A DNA stretch of 64,000 bases, from NCBI GenBank assembly GCA_947179485.1, contig OX359247.1, positions 29,550,801-29,614,800 of the forward strand, written 5' to 3'. The position numbers and the translations under genes are program-made. Origin of the DNA: Allacma fusca (lineage: Eukaryota > Arthropoda > Collembola > Symphypleona > Sminthuridae). The notes below the pieces were generated by a model. The model was not told the DNA's origin and did no database searches. It worked only from the letters and a program-made list of their open reading frames with translations. This document shows positions 13,523 to 24,807 of this stretch, piece by piece (the stretch's first letter is position 1; the number at the start of each line of letters is the position of its first letter).

Positions 13523-13764
13523 CAAGAGTTTTTACACAAATTTAGGATTTTTAAAAAAATTAGCATCAAAAACAAATTAAGGGTCACAAAGTTTAGACCA
13601 GTTCAAAAGAGAAGATTTTGTCCAGGATAAGGACTAGTTGTACTTTCATTTCTCCTTGTAGCAGTTTCATAGGATTGCCCTTTATTTTTAAAAGAATTGA
13701 GCAACTATACAAATTGAGAGCATAGAAACAGAACGATTCGAAAAGCTCCCTCGGAGAAAGTCCC
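13496..13764. mobile_element. MITE-like nonautonomous element with TA flanks
   Basis: The left end reads GGAACTTTCTCCAAGG (13496-13511) and the right end CCTCGGAGAAAGTCCC (13749-13764). The reverse complement of the right end matches the left at 14 of 16 positions. TA dinucleotides flank both ends (13494-13495 and 13765-13766), as expected for TA target-site duplication by Tc1/mariner-type transposases. The interior is AT-rich and noncoding. The left TIR also folds back on GGAGAAAGTTCCT at 13510-13522, a perfect 13-bp-arm hairpin with an AA centre. The structure suggests a MITE; no transposase is present. Confidence 0.5.
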
Positions 13765-14536
13765 TAGCTGGTTGGAATAGTATACCTATATATATAGATA
13801 TGTAGGTATAGTAGAAATGAAACTGGGATTTTTTTAAACTTTAAAGAATGAAAGGCAAAGAAGTATATTTGAAGGAGAGAAGAATACAAAATGACAGCTG
13901 AATGTCCTAGCAGGTTTACAAGCCGTCCCTCCTCTGACAAGCCCATTGAAAAGGAAAACTCAAAGGAATTGTCTACAACATGGATTTTCCAATATCTTGT
14001 TCTTTCTCAATCGTTTTTTTTTACCCACTTCCTTTGAATTGATGAATTTGTACTTTTCCTCTGTTCTACATACATATGTAGATATGTCTACGTAAAGATC
14101 CATCCATGTTGCATGTAGCATGTAGATATATGTACCTATGTATATGCAGCTATGATTTTATGCTTCAAGGATTGAGTACCTTCATAGTATACAGCATAAT
14201 AGCTCCACTGCTCTATCATCCCAGTATTTTTTTTTGTTTTCTTCTCAATGTATTACAGTCTCGTAATATATTCTAAAATTGCATGAAGGAATCAATACCA
14301 TTTGCAAATATCATCATTTCCTAGTGAATTTCTTTCTTTTGATACATTTAGGGCAGAATCGATTTTGTCTCTCTGAAGACGTCCCTTCCCCGATTGCACA
14401 ACTTTTTTTTTATATGAAAACAATTCCATGGTTCAATTTCAACAGTTTAATAGTACATGAGCAGGCGGTGTGGTTGCTATCGAGATTCCTAGTTTTTCTC
14501 GATATCCTTTATTCCTCCCTGTAATTTTGTTTTTTT

Positions 14537-14540
<4 letters not shown>

Positions 14541-14586
<46 letters not shown>
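14541..14586. repeat. (CT)n microsatellite
   Basis: Pure CT run of 46 bases directly after a T-rich stretch. Confidence 0.97.
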
Positions 14587-14590
<4 letters not shown>

Positions 14591-15170
14591 AGTAGTGTAG
14601 AGCACATAGAAAAAGGAGGGAAGGATCTGACATGAAAAGATTGTTCACAAAAGATCAAAGTTGTTTTTGGTGGTAAATGCACAATCTTTCTCGAGGAAGT
14701 TTTAGGATTAAAATAAAAGGGGGAAAAAATTGTTTGGATGTTTGGAGAGAGTAAGTTTTAAATTGTCCTATCATTGTGTGTGTATTCTGGGGTGGAATAC
14801 TACTAGTAGATAATAGAGAATCAAAAGGAATTTGTTTAGCCGTGGGAGAGATTACCAGAGAAAGGACTGGTTAGCCCGTCGTATTTTTTTTTTGGTGGGG
14901 GGGGGGAGGGATGTGAATCTTTTGTCCTCACTTGATTATATCTCTATGGATAGGAGGAGACGGAGGACGTGGGTCGGGAAGCTTTGTGCATTTATAAGTA
15001 TACATAGGTATTGTTAGGAGAGGGATAGGTACAAGAGACTATGTTATGTAAGAGAGATTTCTGGAACTGAACTCTTTTGGGCTTTTGCTTTGTAAATCTT
15101 AACGAAGAATAAAAGGAGGAGGTTTGTGTGAGTTGTGCTAACGAGTGGAAGTTAGTGCTGGGGCTGCAAC

Positions 15171-15194
15171 TTGTTGTTGTTGTTGTTGTTGTTG
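15171..15194. repeat. (TTG)n triplet tract
   Basis: Eight TTG units. Confidence 0.93.
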
Positions 15195-15729
15195 GTACTC
15201 CTCTGTTTTGCTGTCGTTCTTGTTGTTGTGGATGCTGTTGTGTGAACGGGGATGATTGCGTTAGGAAAAGTGAGCAAGTCGGAAGTTGTGCGTATGTAAT
15301 GTGTACACTCACGCCCCTAAAAATGTTTATTTCTTTTAGTATTTACACGGTACGATGGGCCTTCGGGTTCCCTCTTGAGTCTGTTTCTCTCTCAATCTCT
15401 TCGTTTGCAGAGATTTGAGTCGAAGCTATTTACATTGGACTTGGTTGTATACAGTTATGCATGTATGTAAGGGAAGAGCATCAGGTTCAAATATACAAAA
15501 GACAGGACTAACACCATGCCATGAAGGTACATGCATACCTGTGAGCCCATAAGGGAATCCATCTAATTTTCTTTTGCGGTTCTGATTTCATTATTAACTT
15601 GGAAATGTGAGTCGGGGGAAGGAGAGAATTAAAGGAATCAAGTCATGTTTTCCCCTATGTTTCCCAACTATCTTCAACGACAGCAACAACTTTAAAATTG
15701 TGTATCTGTGAGGACTTATAGCATTCATG

Positions 15730-15746
15730 GTAGGATATTATCCTAC
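15730..15746. repeat. perfect 8-bp inverted repeat
   Basis: GTAGGATA, T, TATCCTAC. Short, possibly chance. Confidence 0.7.
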
Positions 15747-17394
15747 GGGATGGTAACATACATACGTTTGAGTTTCTATTTGTATATATGTATATACATA
15801 TTATGTATTCGATGAGAGGGGTGGGGAGGGGGATAGGAAATGCTAGGATTTATTCAGTATTCTTTTACATGCCATGTACATATTTGTGTGTGTTTGTGTG
15901 TGTGTGTGCAGTGTGCACTTGTTGTTTGTTGTGTTGCTCCTGTTCTGTTGTGAAATGAGAAACGTTGAGAGACTCAGAGCTTTTGTCTATTCGCAATTCC
16001 TTATCATCTCCCTCATCTTTATCTACTTTTTAGCTGGGAATAATCTTAAGATTGGAGACAAAAGGCGGACTTTTTTAAATTTATGGGTCTTGTTGACATC
16101 CCCGCTCTCTGGTATGGTTCAGTCCCGTAACTTAGCCCCTATTGCTTTTCCTTTTTTTTTAAACACTCCGCACCGTAATGGAGTCGAGTCTGCTTTGACT
16201 CTATCTCTCCCCGTCGTACTTACTTGTGGTAGTCTGTTTTCTCAATTAATTTAGCATCATTTGTAAATAAACGTGTCCTACATTCTTGGAAATGATTTTA
16301 TTTGTGACAACTCCTCTATGGATATAGATATGGGAGGAATAAGATCCAGATCTTCTGGCTAGTGTCATCATTGAGGAGTAACATACATTTGGTGCTGCCG
16401 GATGAGAATTTTGTTTGCTAGTGTCTCATCAGATACGAGACAATTTGTCTGCGGTAATAATTTATTGAAGGAGTATCTATATACATAATAGTCGTTTTAA
16501 AAAAGATGCTGTTGGTTTTTTTTTTTTTTTTTTAAAGGAAATTGCTTTTGAACATAGACAGGAGAAAATATTGTGGATGCTTTACTCTGTGTAAAACATC
16601 TTCTTTCCTGGTTGTTAGGAAATAACGATGAGAGAAATAAAAACTAGAGATGAGAACGTGAAAAGTGAATGAATTCAATTTAGTCTTGACTTTGGGATTA
16701 CTTGGCCAGGGATAGACTGGCAGTGGTGAGAGTGTGGTAGTGTAATATGTGTGAAATATGAGTAGGATTTTTGTTTCAAATCTTCCATCTCTTGTGGTTC
16801 CTCTCCCACATCTGCTCCTCTCATCCGAGATGAGTAAGTATATATCTAGAGACAGTCGGTCGGAGGTTCTTCTTTCCTGAGTCCCTCGAAAACATATGTA
16901 TGGGTATAGAAGCTGAGGCTGGATTGTCTGGGGAGTTCCCCAAAAAAAATAGTAAAGCCTATCTTTTGACTTTATCTCCTCCGCTGGCTTACCTTTTGTG
17001 TGGGTGTTTTTTTGTGTTCCGTCTGTTTGTGTTAGATGGGTATGTAGGACATTGTAACTCTATCCCTGATTTAGTAGTGTCGATAAAAAGCCAGATTTTC
17101 CTGTTGGGTGTGAAATAACAAAAAATGATAGTTTTTCTGTCTCTGTAGGATTCGTTGAGTATCCTCTGTAGGGTATTTTCGAGTGTAGATACATAGATAC
17201 AAAATATATAGCGAGATACATGAATCCATCTATGTATGAATTTATTTATACGTACCTATGTAACTTTGATTGGGAAATAAATAAAGAATAATTATGGTTT
17301 GGGAAGATTGAAGATCGGCTTTGTACAGGTTTTTGGAAATGAAATAGATTTTGTGAAGATGGAAAGGTTTAATTTTGACCTATATTTTATTTGT

Positions 17395-17424
17395 ATGTGT
17401 GTGTGTGTGTGTGTCTGTGTGTGT
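17395..17424. repeat. (GT)n microsatellite
   Basis: GT run with one C interruption. Confidence 0.93.
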
Positions 17425-17718
17425 TGCTATATGATTGTGCTGACGTCCCATATCCTCAACTTGATAAATTGCTAGCACGCTAAAGGATATTGATAGGTTT
17501 TTATCAAAACAAAATGATGCTTTGTATTATTTTCCTTGACTGTTGATAAATCATTATGAAACCGATACTACCTCAGGATTTTCGCAGAAAGTACATATAA
17601 TTATTATATATATATAGATACATACATATATCATTGGAGGAAAACAGACCTGACATGTGTGATTCAAGAAAGTTTTTATTTTGAGGGTGGAATTTTCTAA
17701 GTCTGGAACTTTCGCAAC

Positions 17719-17879
17719 ATGTGAGTTTTCATTCCATCATCAAGTGTTCGTATAAGGAAAGATGGAGGAGCGTGCAAGGAAAAATTAAAACTTACTCCAC
17801 CTAAAAACTCTCAAGTTTTGTTTGAATTGAGGGATAACAACCTAGGGTTCGGTAATTGGTTTCGGATGTGAGTTTTCAT
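17719..17879. repeat. 14-bp direct repeat pair
   Basis: ATGTGAGTTTTCAT occurs at 17719-17732 and again exactly at 17866-17879, in unrelated-looking surroundings. Confidence 0.75.
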
Positions 17880-18894
17880 GAATATTTTAAAGTTGTGGGA
17901 TTCGGAACGTGATGCCGTTCCACCAATGTTGATGAGGAAAAGTAAATAATTATAATTTTGAAGTTCCCCATTTTTCTGGGACTGACAGTCTCAATGTAGA
18001 ATGTTCCCAGTCATAATTATTACATCCAGTTTTAAACTTGTCAAACTTTGACGTCTTTGATTAATTCCGTTTTTTCAAATGGTAACTTGGTGGCACTAAA
18101 TTATAATTAAATTACGGCCGTATATCAATTTGAAATTTAAAATGTACATACTTGAGGTAAATAAAATAGAGCGTTGGGTATTTACTTTGTAGATCTGTTT
18201 CTGGAATGTGGTTTATTTCCCATTCCATACATTGCTTTATGGATGGGATATATGTAGATATGTATATATTGAGAAGGTAAATTATGGGTTGTGTGGGATA
18301 TTTATAAACACTACAGTTGTGTAAGCAGACACGTACATATAGATATGTATCTGGTATCTGCGTGCAATTAAACAAGCGTATAAGAAGGTTGAGGTAGTTA
18401 AGGGGATAATTGGAAGGGAAAGGATTGTTTAATTACTGGGAATGAATTTTGTGGGCGATAAGTTTGTTCGGAGGTGTGTTCTATTTTTCTGTTCATGTTT
18501 TCACTGATCCTTTAGTTTGTAGCACTCATACTTATCCATTACTGGTATTTTGACTATTTTCCAGGGAACAGTACCCATTGTGCTTGGGGAAAGGGATGTA
18601 ATTACATGTATGAAACTTTACACGGAACATAGTATGTAGCTATGTACTATCTACTACTTGCATCCTCGCATGCTTTTTTTGAAGGGAAGGAAGTCGTTTT
18701 TAGCTGTAACAATGAGCGTGTGTGTGTGTGTGTGACTGTTGAATTGTGATTCGAAAGAATGATTTTGAATTGCTGCTAAATGTTTCTACAACACTTTTCC
18801 CTATGGTTTCTGTCTGGTGCCATATATGGACTTTATAGATTTTAGAGGAAAGTTTGTCACAAAATAGTATCAAGGTTCCATTCAGATCAAGTGC

Positions 18895-19027
18895 ATGCTG
18901 GTGCAGACATTCCAAGTGGTAGTGTTACTACTACTACGATTACTACGTGGGCAAGAACCATGTGTGTGCTTGTACTTATTGTATGGATACGAATGCTGTA
19001 ACTGGAGGTCCCTGTGTGTACAAAAGT
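18895..19027 (+). CDS. speculative upstream signal-peptide exon
   Basis: The gene model lacks a start and a signal peptide. This open segment begins with ATG and reads MLVQTFQVVVLLLLRLLRG, a short hydrophobic N-terminus. Two downstream GT sites end in phase 1, the phase exon A needs: GTGGGC at 18947 (weak) and GTGAGA at 19028 (better). Against it, arginines interrupt the hydrophobic core, the stretch is partly a CTA triplet run, and the residues following it (cysteine-rich) are not Beat-like. The real first exon may lie before the window. Confidence 0.15.
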
Positions 19028-19410
19028 GTGAGAGTAAATACACCGGGAGTTGTCATCCTCCCCTTTTAATAATGCCAAGGTTTGGGGCAGAGATTTTCTT
19101 ATTGCTTTGTACTCCCGCACCGAGTACTGTATCTATGTACTACTGCGAGGGTACAATATGCATCTCAGGACTGGACCTGGACAAAAGCTGTTATGTGAAA
19201 GTTGGAACGGGAAAGGAATGACCATAACTCACGGGAATAAAAGGAAAGGGACACACGTGTTATGATTATCACCCGTAATCGTTTTAACTACGACCATGCC
19301 GCTTGCATATATAGCAATATAAGCTCGTAACGTTGTCGTCGTAATTCCTTCTTAAATGGCTGGTCAGCTGGTTCCTTCACCCACCATTTGTTTGTGAGCA
19401 AATATCCTCC

Positions 19411-19441
19411 CCCCTCTCTCTCTCTCTCTCTTTCTCTCTCT
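19411..19441. repeat. (CT)n tract
   Basis: CT run preceded by a C run and interrupted by TT. Confidence 0.92.
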
Positions 19442-20631
19442 TCCTCCGTCCTTATTCCTTCTGCACGCTTGTCCACCCGGAAATCTTGGATTTGATGAAA
19501 CCAAATTATTTATTAGACATTAGGAATGACCCTGGATTGCTATACAGCCAGCGTTGGGTGGTTGGGGCTGGAGTTGAGTTGGTGTGAGGATTTGGAGCAA
19601 ATATGGAATGTGGCTATGTACTATATCTACTCATATAATTTTATACATCCTTGAAGGATATAAGTATAGGTACATAACATTTCTTATGCACACGTGTGTG
19701 TGTCTGTGATTGACATATGCACATACATCTATACAACAATTACTTACATCACACGGTCTCAGCTATAAGAACTTTTACTGGGCACTCCATCCCTGGATAT
19801 GTACATACGTGCTGTTTGAGAAATACAGATACGAAGGAAGTTAGCTGACTGAGGAGTATCTCGAGATAATTTCTAATGATAAGGTTACAAGAGTTAGTGA
19901 CTGTATAGGAAGCATTATTGTACTGGGGTCTGGGGATTGGCTCAGAGTCCCAGAGTGTGAACACATTGGATCCCAGAGCTGAGAGCTATCAAGAGAAAAT
20001 ATGGGAAGTGAACCGTTGTGTAAATAGTTATTACTGGAGTGGCAAATGTGTGCTTTTCATTTCTGTCTTGTCAATATTCCTATGGTTAGCTTTTAGCTTT
20101 CCTTTTTACCTATGTATAGATACATATAGGCACACTTGCGGCCCCTTATCTAAAGACACATCAATAGAAGTCCGCATCATATAGGAATTTAGGGCTGAAC
20201 CAAGTCCGTATTTTTTTTTAACCCACTCTTTCTGTATAAAGGTATGAGGAAACCGTAGTATTTCCAATGGCAATTGCTACTCCCTATTCCCAATAACAGA
20301 AATCAAATTTGTCTAGCCTGAATACCTCAAATCCCTTTGACATACTATTACCTGCAATGTGTGCAAAATTAAAATAATAATATTGAACTTCATAGAAGTA
20401 CCTACTAGTACGACCCAGATATGTAGTATAACGGTGTATGAATGTATGTACACACACATACTTACATAGTAAACTTAAATGTGTGGGTGATATATAATGG
20501 ATATTAAATTCAGGCTAATGCTATGTTTCTCAGAGGTGGTGAGGCTATTAAAGCCAGGTGGTTTTTACAATGACAATAATAAAGAGCATTAGAGGCTGAG
20601 ACTGCTGGTGCTGCTATATCAAACAGCACGA

Positions 20632-20655
20632 GTGTGTGTGTGTGTGTGTGTGTGT
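20632..20655. repeat. (GT)n microsatellite
   Basis: Pure GT run. Confidence 0.94.
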
Positions 20656-22202
20656 AAGGAAGTGTGGAAGGACGTTTTACACGGCCTGTCGAACATCGTC
20701 AAGCAAGTGCATGCGAAATCAGAAAGAAGGAAGGGTCGTTGGAACTGCTGCTCAAGTATATCAAGTTCGTATTTGTTGCACTTGAGATAAAGTCGATTGA
20801 ATTGTGTGTGAGACTCGTAGAAAGGGGGAAAAAGCTTTGGGTGAGCACTACATACTACTGGAGCGTATATGTATCTACACATATAGATATAGATCTCCGG
20901 AGAAGATACTCATATGCATTTATCTATGTACACACACACACACACATACAAGATTTTCCCAAGCCTTTCCTTCTGGGAACTGTCTTAACTTCCAGGAAAG
21001 TGAAGTGTGTTCACTGGTTTTTATCAGAGATCATACTAGTATACTGTATGCACATAGTATCTATGTATATCCATAGATAGCTGGGAGTATCATATTGCAC
21101 ACATTTTACAATCACACATTTGACTCCCACCCATATGTATGTAACTGTAGTTCCTAGGTGTCATAATAAGGAATGAAGATGAAGGAGGTGTGAAAAGTAA
21201 CTATACTTACTACAGGCATTTGAAGTTATAAGAAAACCTATGGTTTCTTCATAGGGTCCGGCCGTAAATCCATAATTTATTCTTTTTTCACCCTCCGTTG
21301 AATTAGATACTTGGAATGGAGGTAAAAGTACTGGAAATACATGCGGGAATGCACATATACATATGTACGAGCCCAACATAGGTTGGAGGGGATAATTTGG
21401 AGAAGAGAAACTACCACTACTTTTCACTGTAATTCAGAATAACTCGGAAAGAGCTTGTTATTCGGAGTTGTTAAGAAAACTTGATTGCCATCCTTACACT
21501 TCACATATGCTAACACATTATCGTTACTTGAGCGGAAATGATGCAAGAAGGGTGCAAGAGGTTTTTTATAGGGGTGTAGTATAGTATAAACTCTATATGA
21601 GGAGGTTGGGAGTACTCCTTCCTCCCAGTGTAACTGAGTACAGTTCTATTGATGTAGGGAGTGTATACATACATACATAGTATGTACTACTATGTACTAC
21701 ATGGGAGATTCCAAGCTTATTTTTTTTAACGGAGGTGTAACACCCGGGTTTGGGTTGTACTGAAAGAATCCAGGGAGATGCTGTTAGATTGCATCATATT
21801 ATAAATATATATTGGCTTGCATGCGTTGGTCGGAGTAAACGACAGGAATATCATGGCGTGCTTATAACCAGGAAATGTTTGTTGCGTTTATTATTAAAAA
21901 CTCTTGTCCATTTCAGTGCACTAACACTTCCCCGCTGACGAGTTGGAGAAGTAGGAGGAGGAGGAGGAGTACTCTGTAGCAATGTGGAGTTTCCTCCTCT
22001 AACTATAACTTATCTCAGTGGACAATTACGTGCAGTTTCCAGTTCTGTCTCCCTTGTACCCAGTCCCTCTTGTTATTACAATGAACGTTATTACGTCAAG
22101 GAAGAATGCGCTCAATGACACTTGTTTCTCTCTGCGGTGAGGATTAAAATAAGGAACTATAGAGTTGCACAGGGGTCTCATATGGAATAGGTGCTCCGGG
22201 AA

Positions 22203-22239
<37 letters not shown>
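22203..22239. repeat. (CT)n microsatellite
   Basis: CT run with one extra T. Confidence 0.95.
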
Positions 22240-24601
22240 ACACTTTCTTTGGGTACTAATCTCCAAGGCTTTCTTGTATGGTTCAAGATAGATAGATAGA
22301 TACCTTAAGCAGGCAGGGTGAGTATCTATAAGTAAGTAGCCATGTCTTAAGAAATTCAGTGGGTACTGTTCCTACTATAGTATTCCGTTCTTGGAAATTG
22401 TGTATCTATTTCTTGAGATACTTAATGTATAGGTGGTCGGAGTTGAGTAGCCTTGGTTTTGTGTGTGTGTGTGTGTGTGAGAGAGTCGTGAATGTAATGT
22501 CGTATGTATATGGACCGAGTCTCGTCCTCAAAGTTTGTATTTTCACGCCATTACTCATCGGATCTGCCTGCATGGTTTCTCGCCATAAATCTCTCCGGAT
22601 ATTCTAGTCAAACCAACTTTTGAATACCTTGAATTAATTTTTGGAAATCCAATTGCTTCTCTCCCTCTCCACTGCTCTCCTGTTACCTACATATGTACAT
22701 ATATCTACATACGTGCTACCTCACCAGGGAGTTTAAATGGTTACATTGTACGTATCCCTGGGTCTTTGTATCTACGTGTTTTGATACAGGAGAGTGCATA
22801 TACTTATAGTCTCCTGATTTATTACTACAGTCCAAGCTGAAGCTCCGGCGGAAGTTCATTGTATTATGAATGCAATCTATTTTTCCTGTTCTCCCTTTAT
22901 GCGGCTTCCTTCCGTCGATCCGTTGCATTTCTGTAATAATAATTATTATTATATACTATGTACACATATCAAAGTACACAGTCAACCTATTTTTCAACAT
23001 CAGCATTTTTGCACTGGGATTCTTAAAGTAGATGTAGATACATATGTACATAGAATATAATTTTGTATGTTACATATAGTGTACATATAATTATTCCAAA
23101 AGCATTTTTGGCAATCCGAATATTTTTTTTTCTGCAAATGCAAATTCAGGGGAATGTAAATTTCTAGAAATCCAACTGATTTAAAATGGTTGAGGAATTT
23201 TATGTAGGCTGAACAGTCACTCAAGGAAAAATTAATTAAAGATAACTTTCAATTTCCCTCTCTGCTATTTGGATGAGTTCTCTGATAAGTCAAGCCTTGA
23301 GTGGAATATTTTATAGGTAGTTGGTAGTAATAATGAATTATGGGAGTGATTTTGAATTTGTCACAGCGTGAGAGGTGAATCTGTAATGGGAAAAAGTGAT
23401 ACGTGAAGCAGAATTTTATTTCTGGGAGGGATTGTCAAGTGAGTTTGACTTGGAGTCTTGAAGGAGAACTGAGGATAAGACCAGAATAATAGGAGTTTGT
23501 GCGTGGGCATAATATTGAACGAGGATGGATTTAATGGGGGGAAAGGCGTATATACTTTTGCATGGGGCGTATGAGCTGGATGTATGTAATTATGTATGTA
23601 CAATCTATGCGTGTAGATATGTACTTATATATGTGTGTATAGCTACAGTATCTTCGTATAGAAATTGGATGGATACGTATGTATATTTACATATATGCGT
23701 GTGTGTAAGAGGGCAAATGGGAAGTTGTGTTTCGACGAGTGTCGCGCGGATAGTTTCACGTTGGAGGATTAAGTGAAAGTGATTATTTGAAACGTGCATA
23801 CATGAGTTGGTTCTTCTTCCGGAGTAATTTTCATTTCTTTAATTGGTTGCGAGGAGAAAAGAAGCTTGAGAAGGAAAAAAATCTTCGATCCTTTCTTTTT
23901 TTCGTTTATTTTTTTTCTTTTCTGGTGTAGTTTTTATCTTTCACTGTAACTCTTTCCTCTTGGAACTATAAATAATTGCACGTACATATCTACTTTTTTA
24001 TATATCTACCCTTTGGAGGATATTTTTCATATAGGATCTTCATAGGCATGTACGATCGGATCTTGTATGTATCATATGTATATGTGTAATTATATGAGAA
24101 GGAGAGGAAAACAAGGTTTTCTCCTGACAAGGCTTTTTAACTTTTAATGGACACTTTTTTTTTCCTTCATGTTTTGCTCTAATTACTTTTCTCAAGTTCT
24201 TGGCTTCCGTCCCTCTTTTTGTAACATATATTTACAATGTATCAAGTGGATCCAATTATGAAAAGACAAGGGAAGAGTCAAAGTATTTGGAGGAGTGAGA
24301 TCCCCTAGATCCTTACTCATTTGGATCTTTCTCGAGTATGTTCGGAACTTGGGAATGATACTCAAAAAAAAGGGATTTGACCATAGGAAGGTTTATGAGA
24401 CTTGAATTAATTCAAGATGCTCGTGTTCAAGATGGATTTTGATGCTGGGTCAATCAAAATTATTATTTCGTAATAATTGGTCTGTAAACCCTAAGACCCC
24501 TTGACCAAGTAACCCTTAATGAGTACATTTGTTTTTGGCCACTGCCCAATTTATTTTATGCCAACTAATGATTTTTTTTTGTTTACTTTCATGAATTTCA
24601 G

Positions 24602-24807
24602 GCGTTACCATGCTGCGGATAGCTGATGTAAGAATACCTTCACATACAATTAGAAATCAACCCGTCCGTCTGGAATGTCACTACGATTTGGAGAGGGAAG
24701 CTCTTTACTCTGTGAAATGGTACAAGGATGGTAAGGAATTTTACCGATTCCTACCTGGCGATGACCCTCCGGCCCAAGTTTTCGACCAACCTGGAGTTAA
24801 AGTTGAT
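24602..24807 (+). CDS. beat: beat exon A: first half of Ig domain 1
   Basis: The exon opens after a TTTCAG acceptor ending at 24601 and closes at a GTGAGT donor at 24808. The first two bases (GC) complete a codon begun in an upstream exon, so the preceding intron is phase 1; the exon ends at a codon boundary (phase 0). The Met codon at 24610 is internal and is not the translation start. The product begins VTMLRIADVRIPS, carries the B-strand cysteine (RLECHYD) and the C-strand tryptophan (VKWYKDGKEFYRF), and ends QPGVKVD. This stretch is the family signature: Beat proteins share the YSVKWYK-EFYR core followed by a proline-rich segment. Reading on past 24807 gives low-complexity residues unlike any Ig strand, which supports the donor. 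Confidence 0.95.

Larger units (their letters stand above)
13767..24601. other. upstream noncoding segment up to exon A
   Basis: No coding exon is supported other than the speculative one at 18895. The segment holds a CT tract at 14541-14586, TTG run 15171-15194, GT tracts at 15885-15909, 17395-17424, 18717-18734 and 20632-20655, CT tracts 19411-19441 and 22203-22239, and an 18-base T-run at 16516-16533. A 14-bp direct repeat lies at 17719/17866. The 3' end is the pyrimidine-rich acceptor region of exon A. Confidence 0.65.

Noticed and set aside
15128-15418. Val/Cys-rich plus-strand frame
   Set aside because: Produced by TTG/TGT repeats; composition is not that of a protein.
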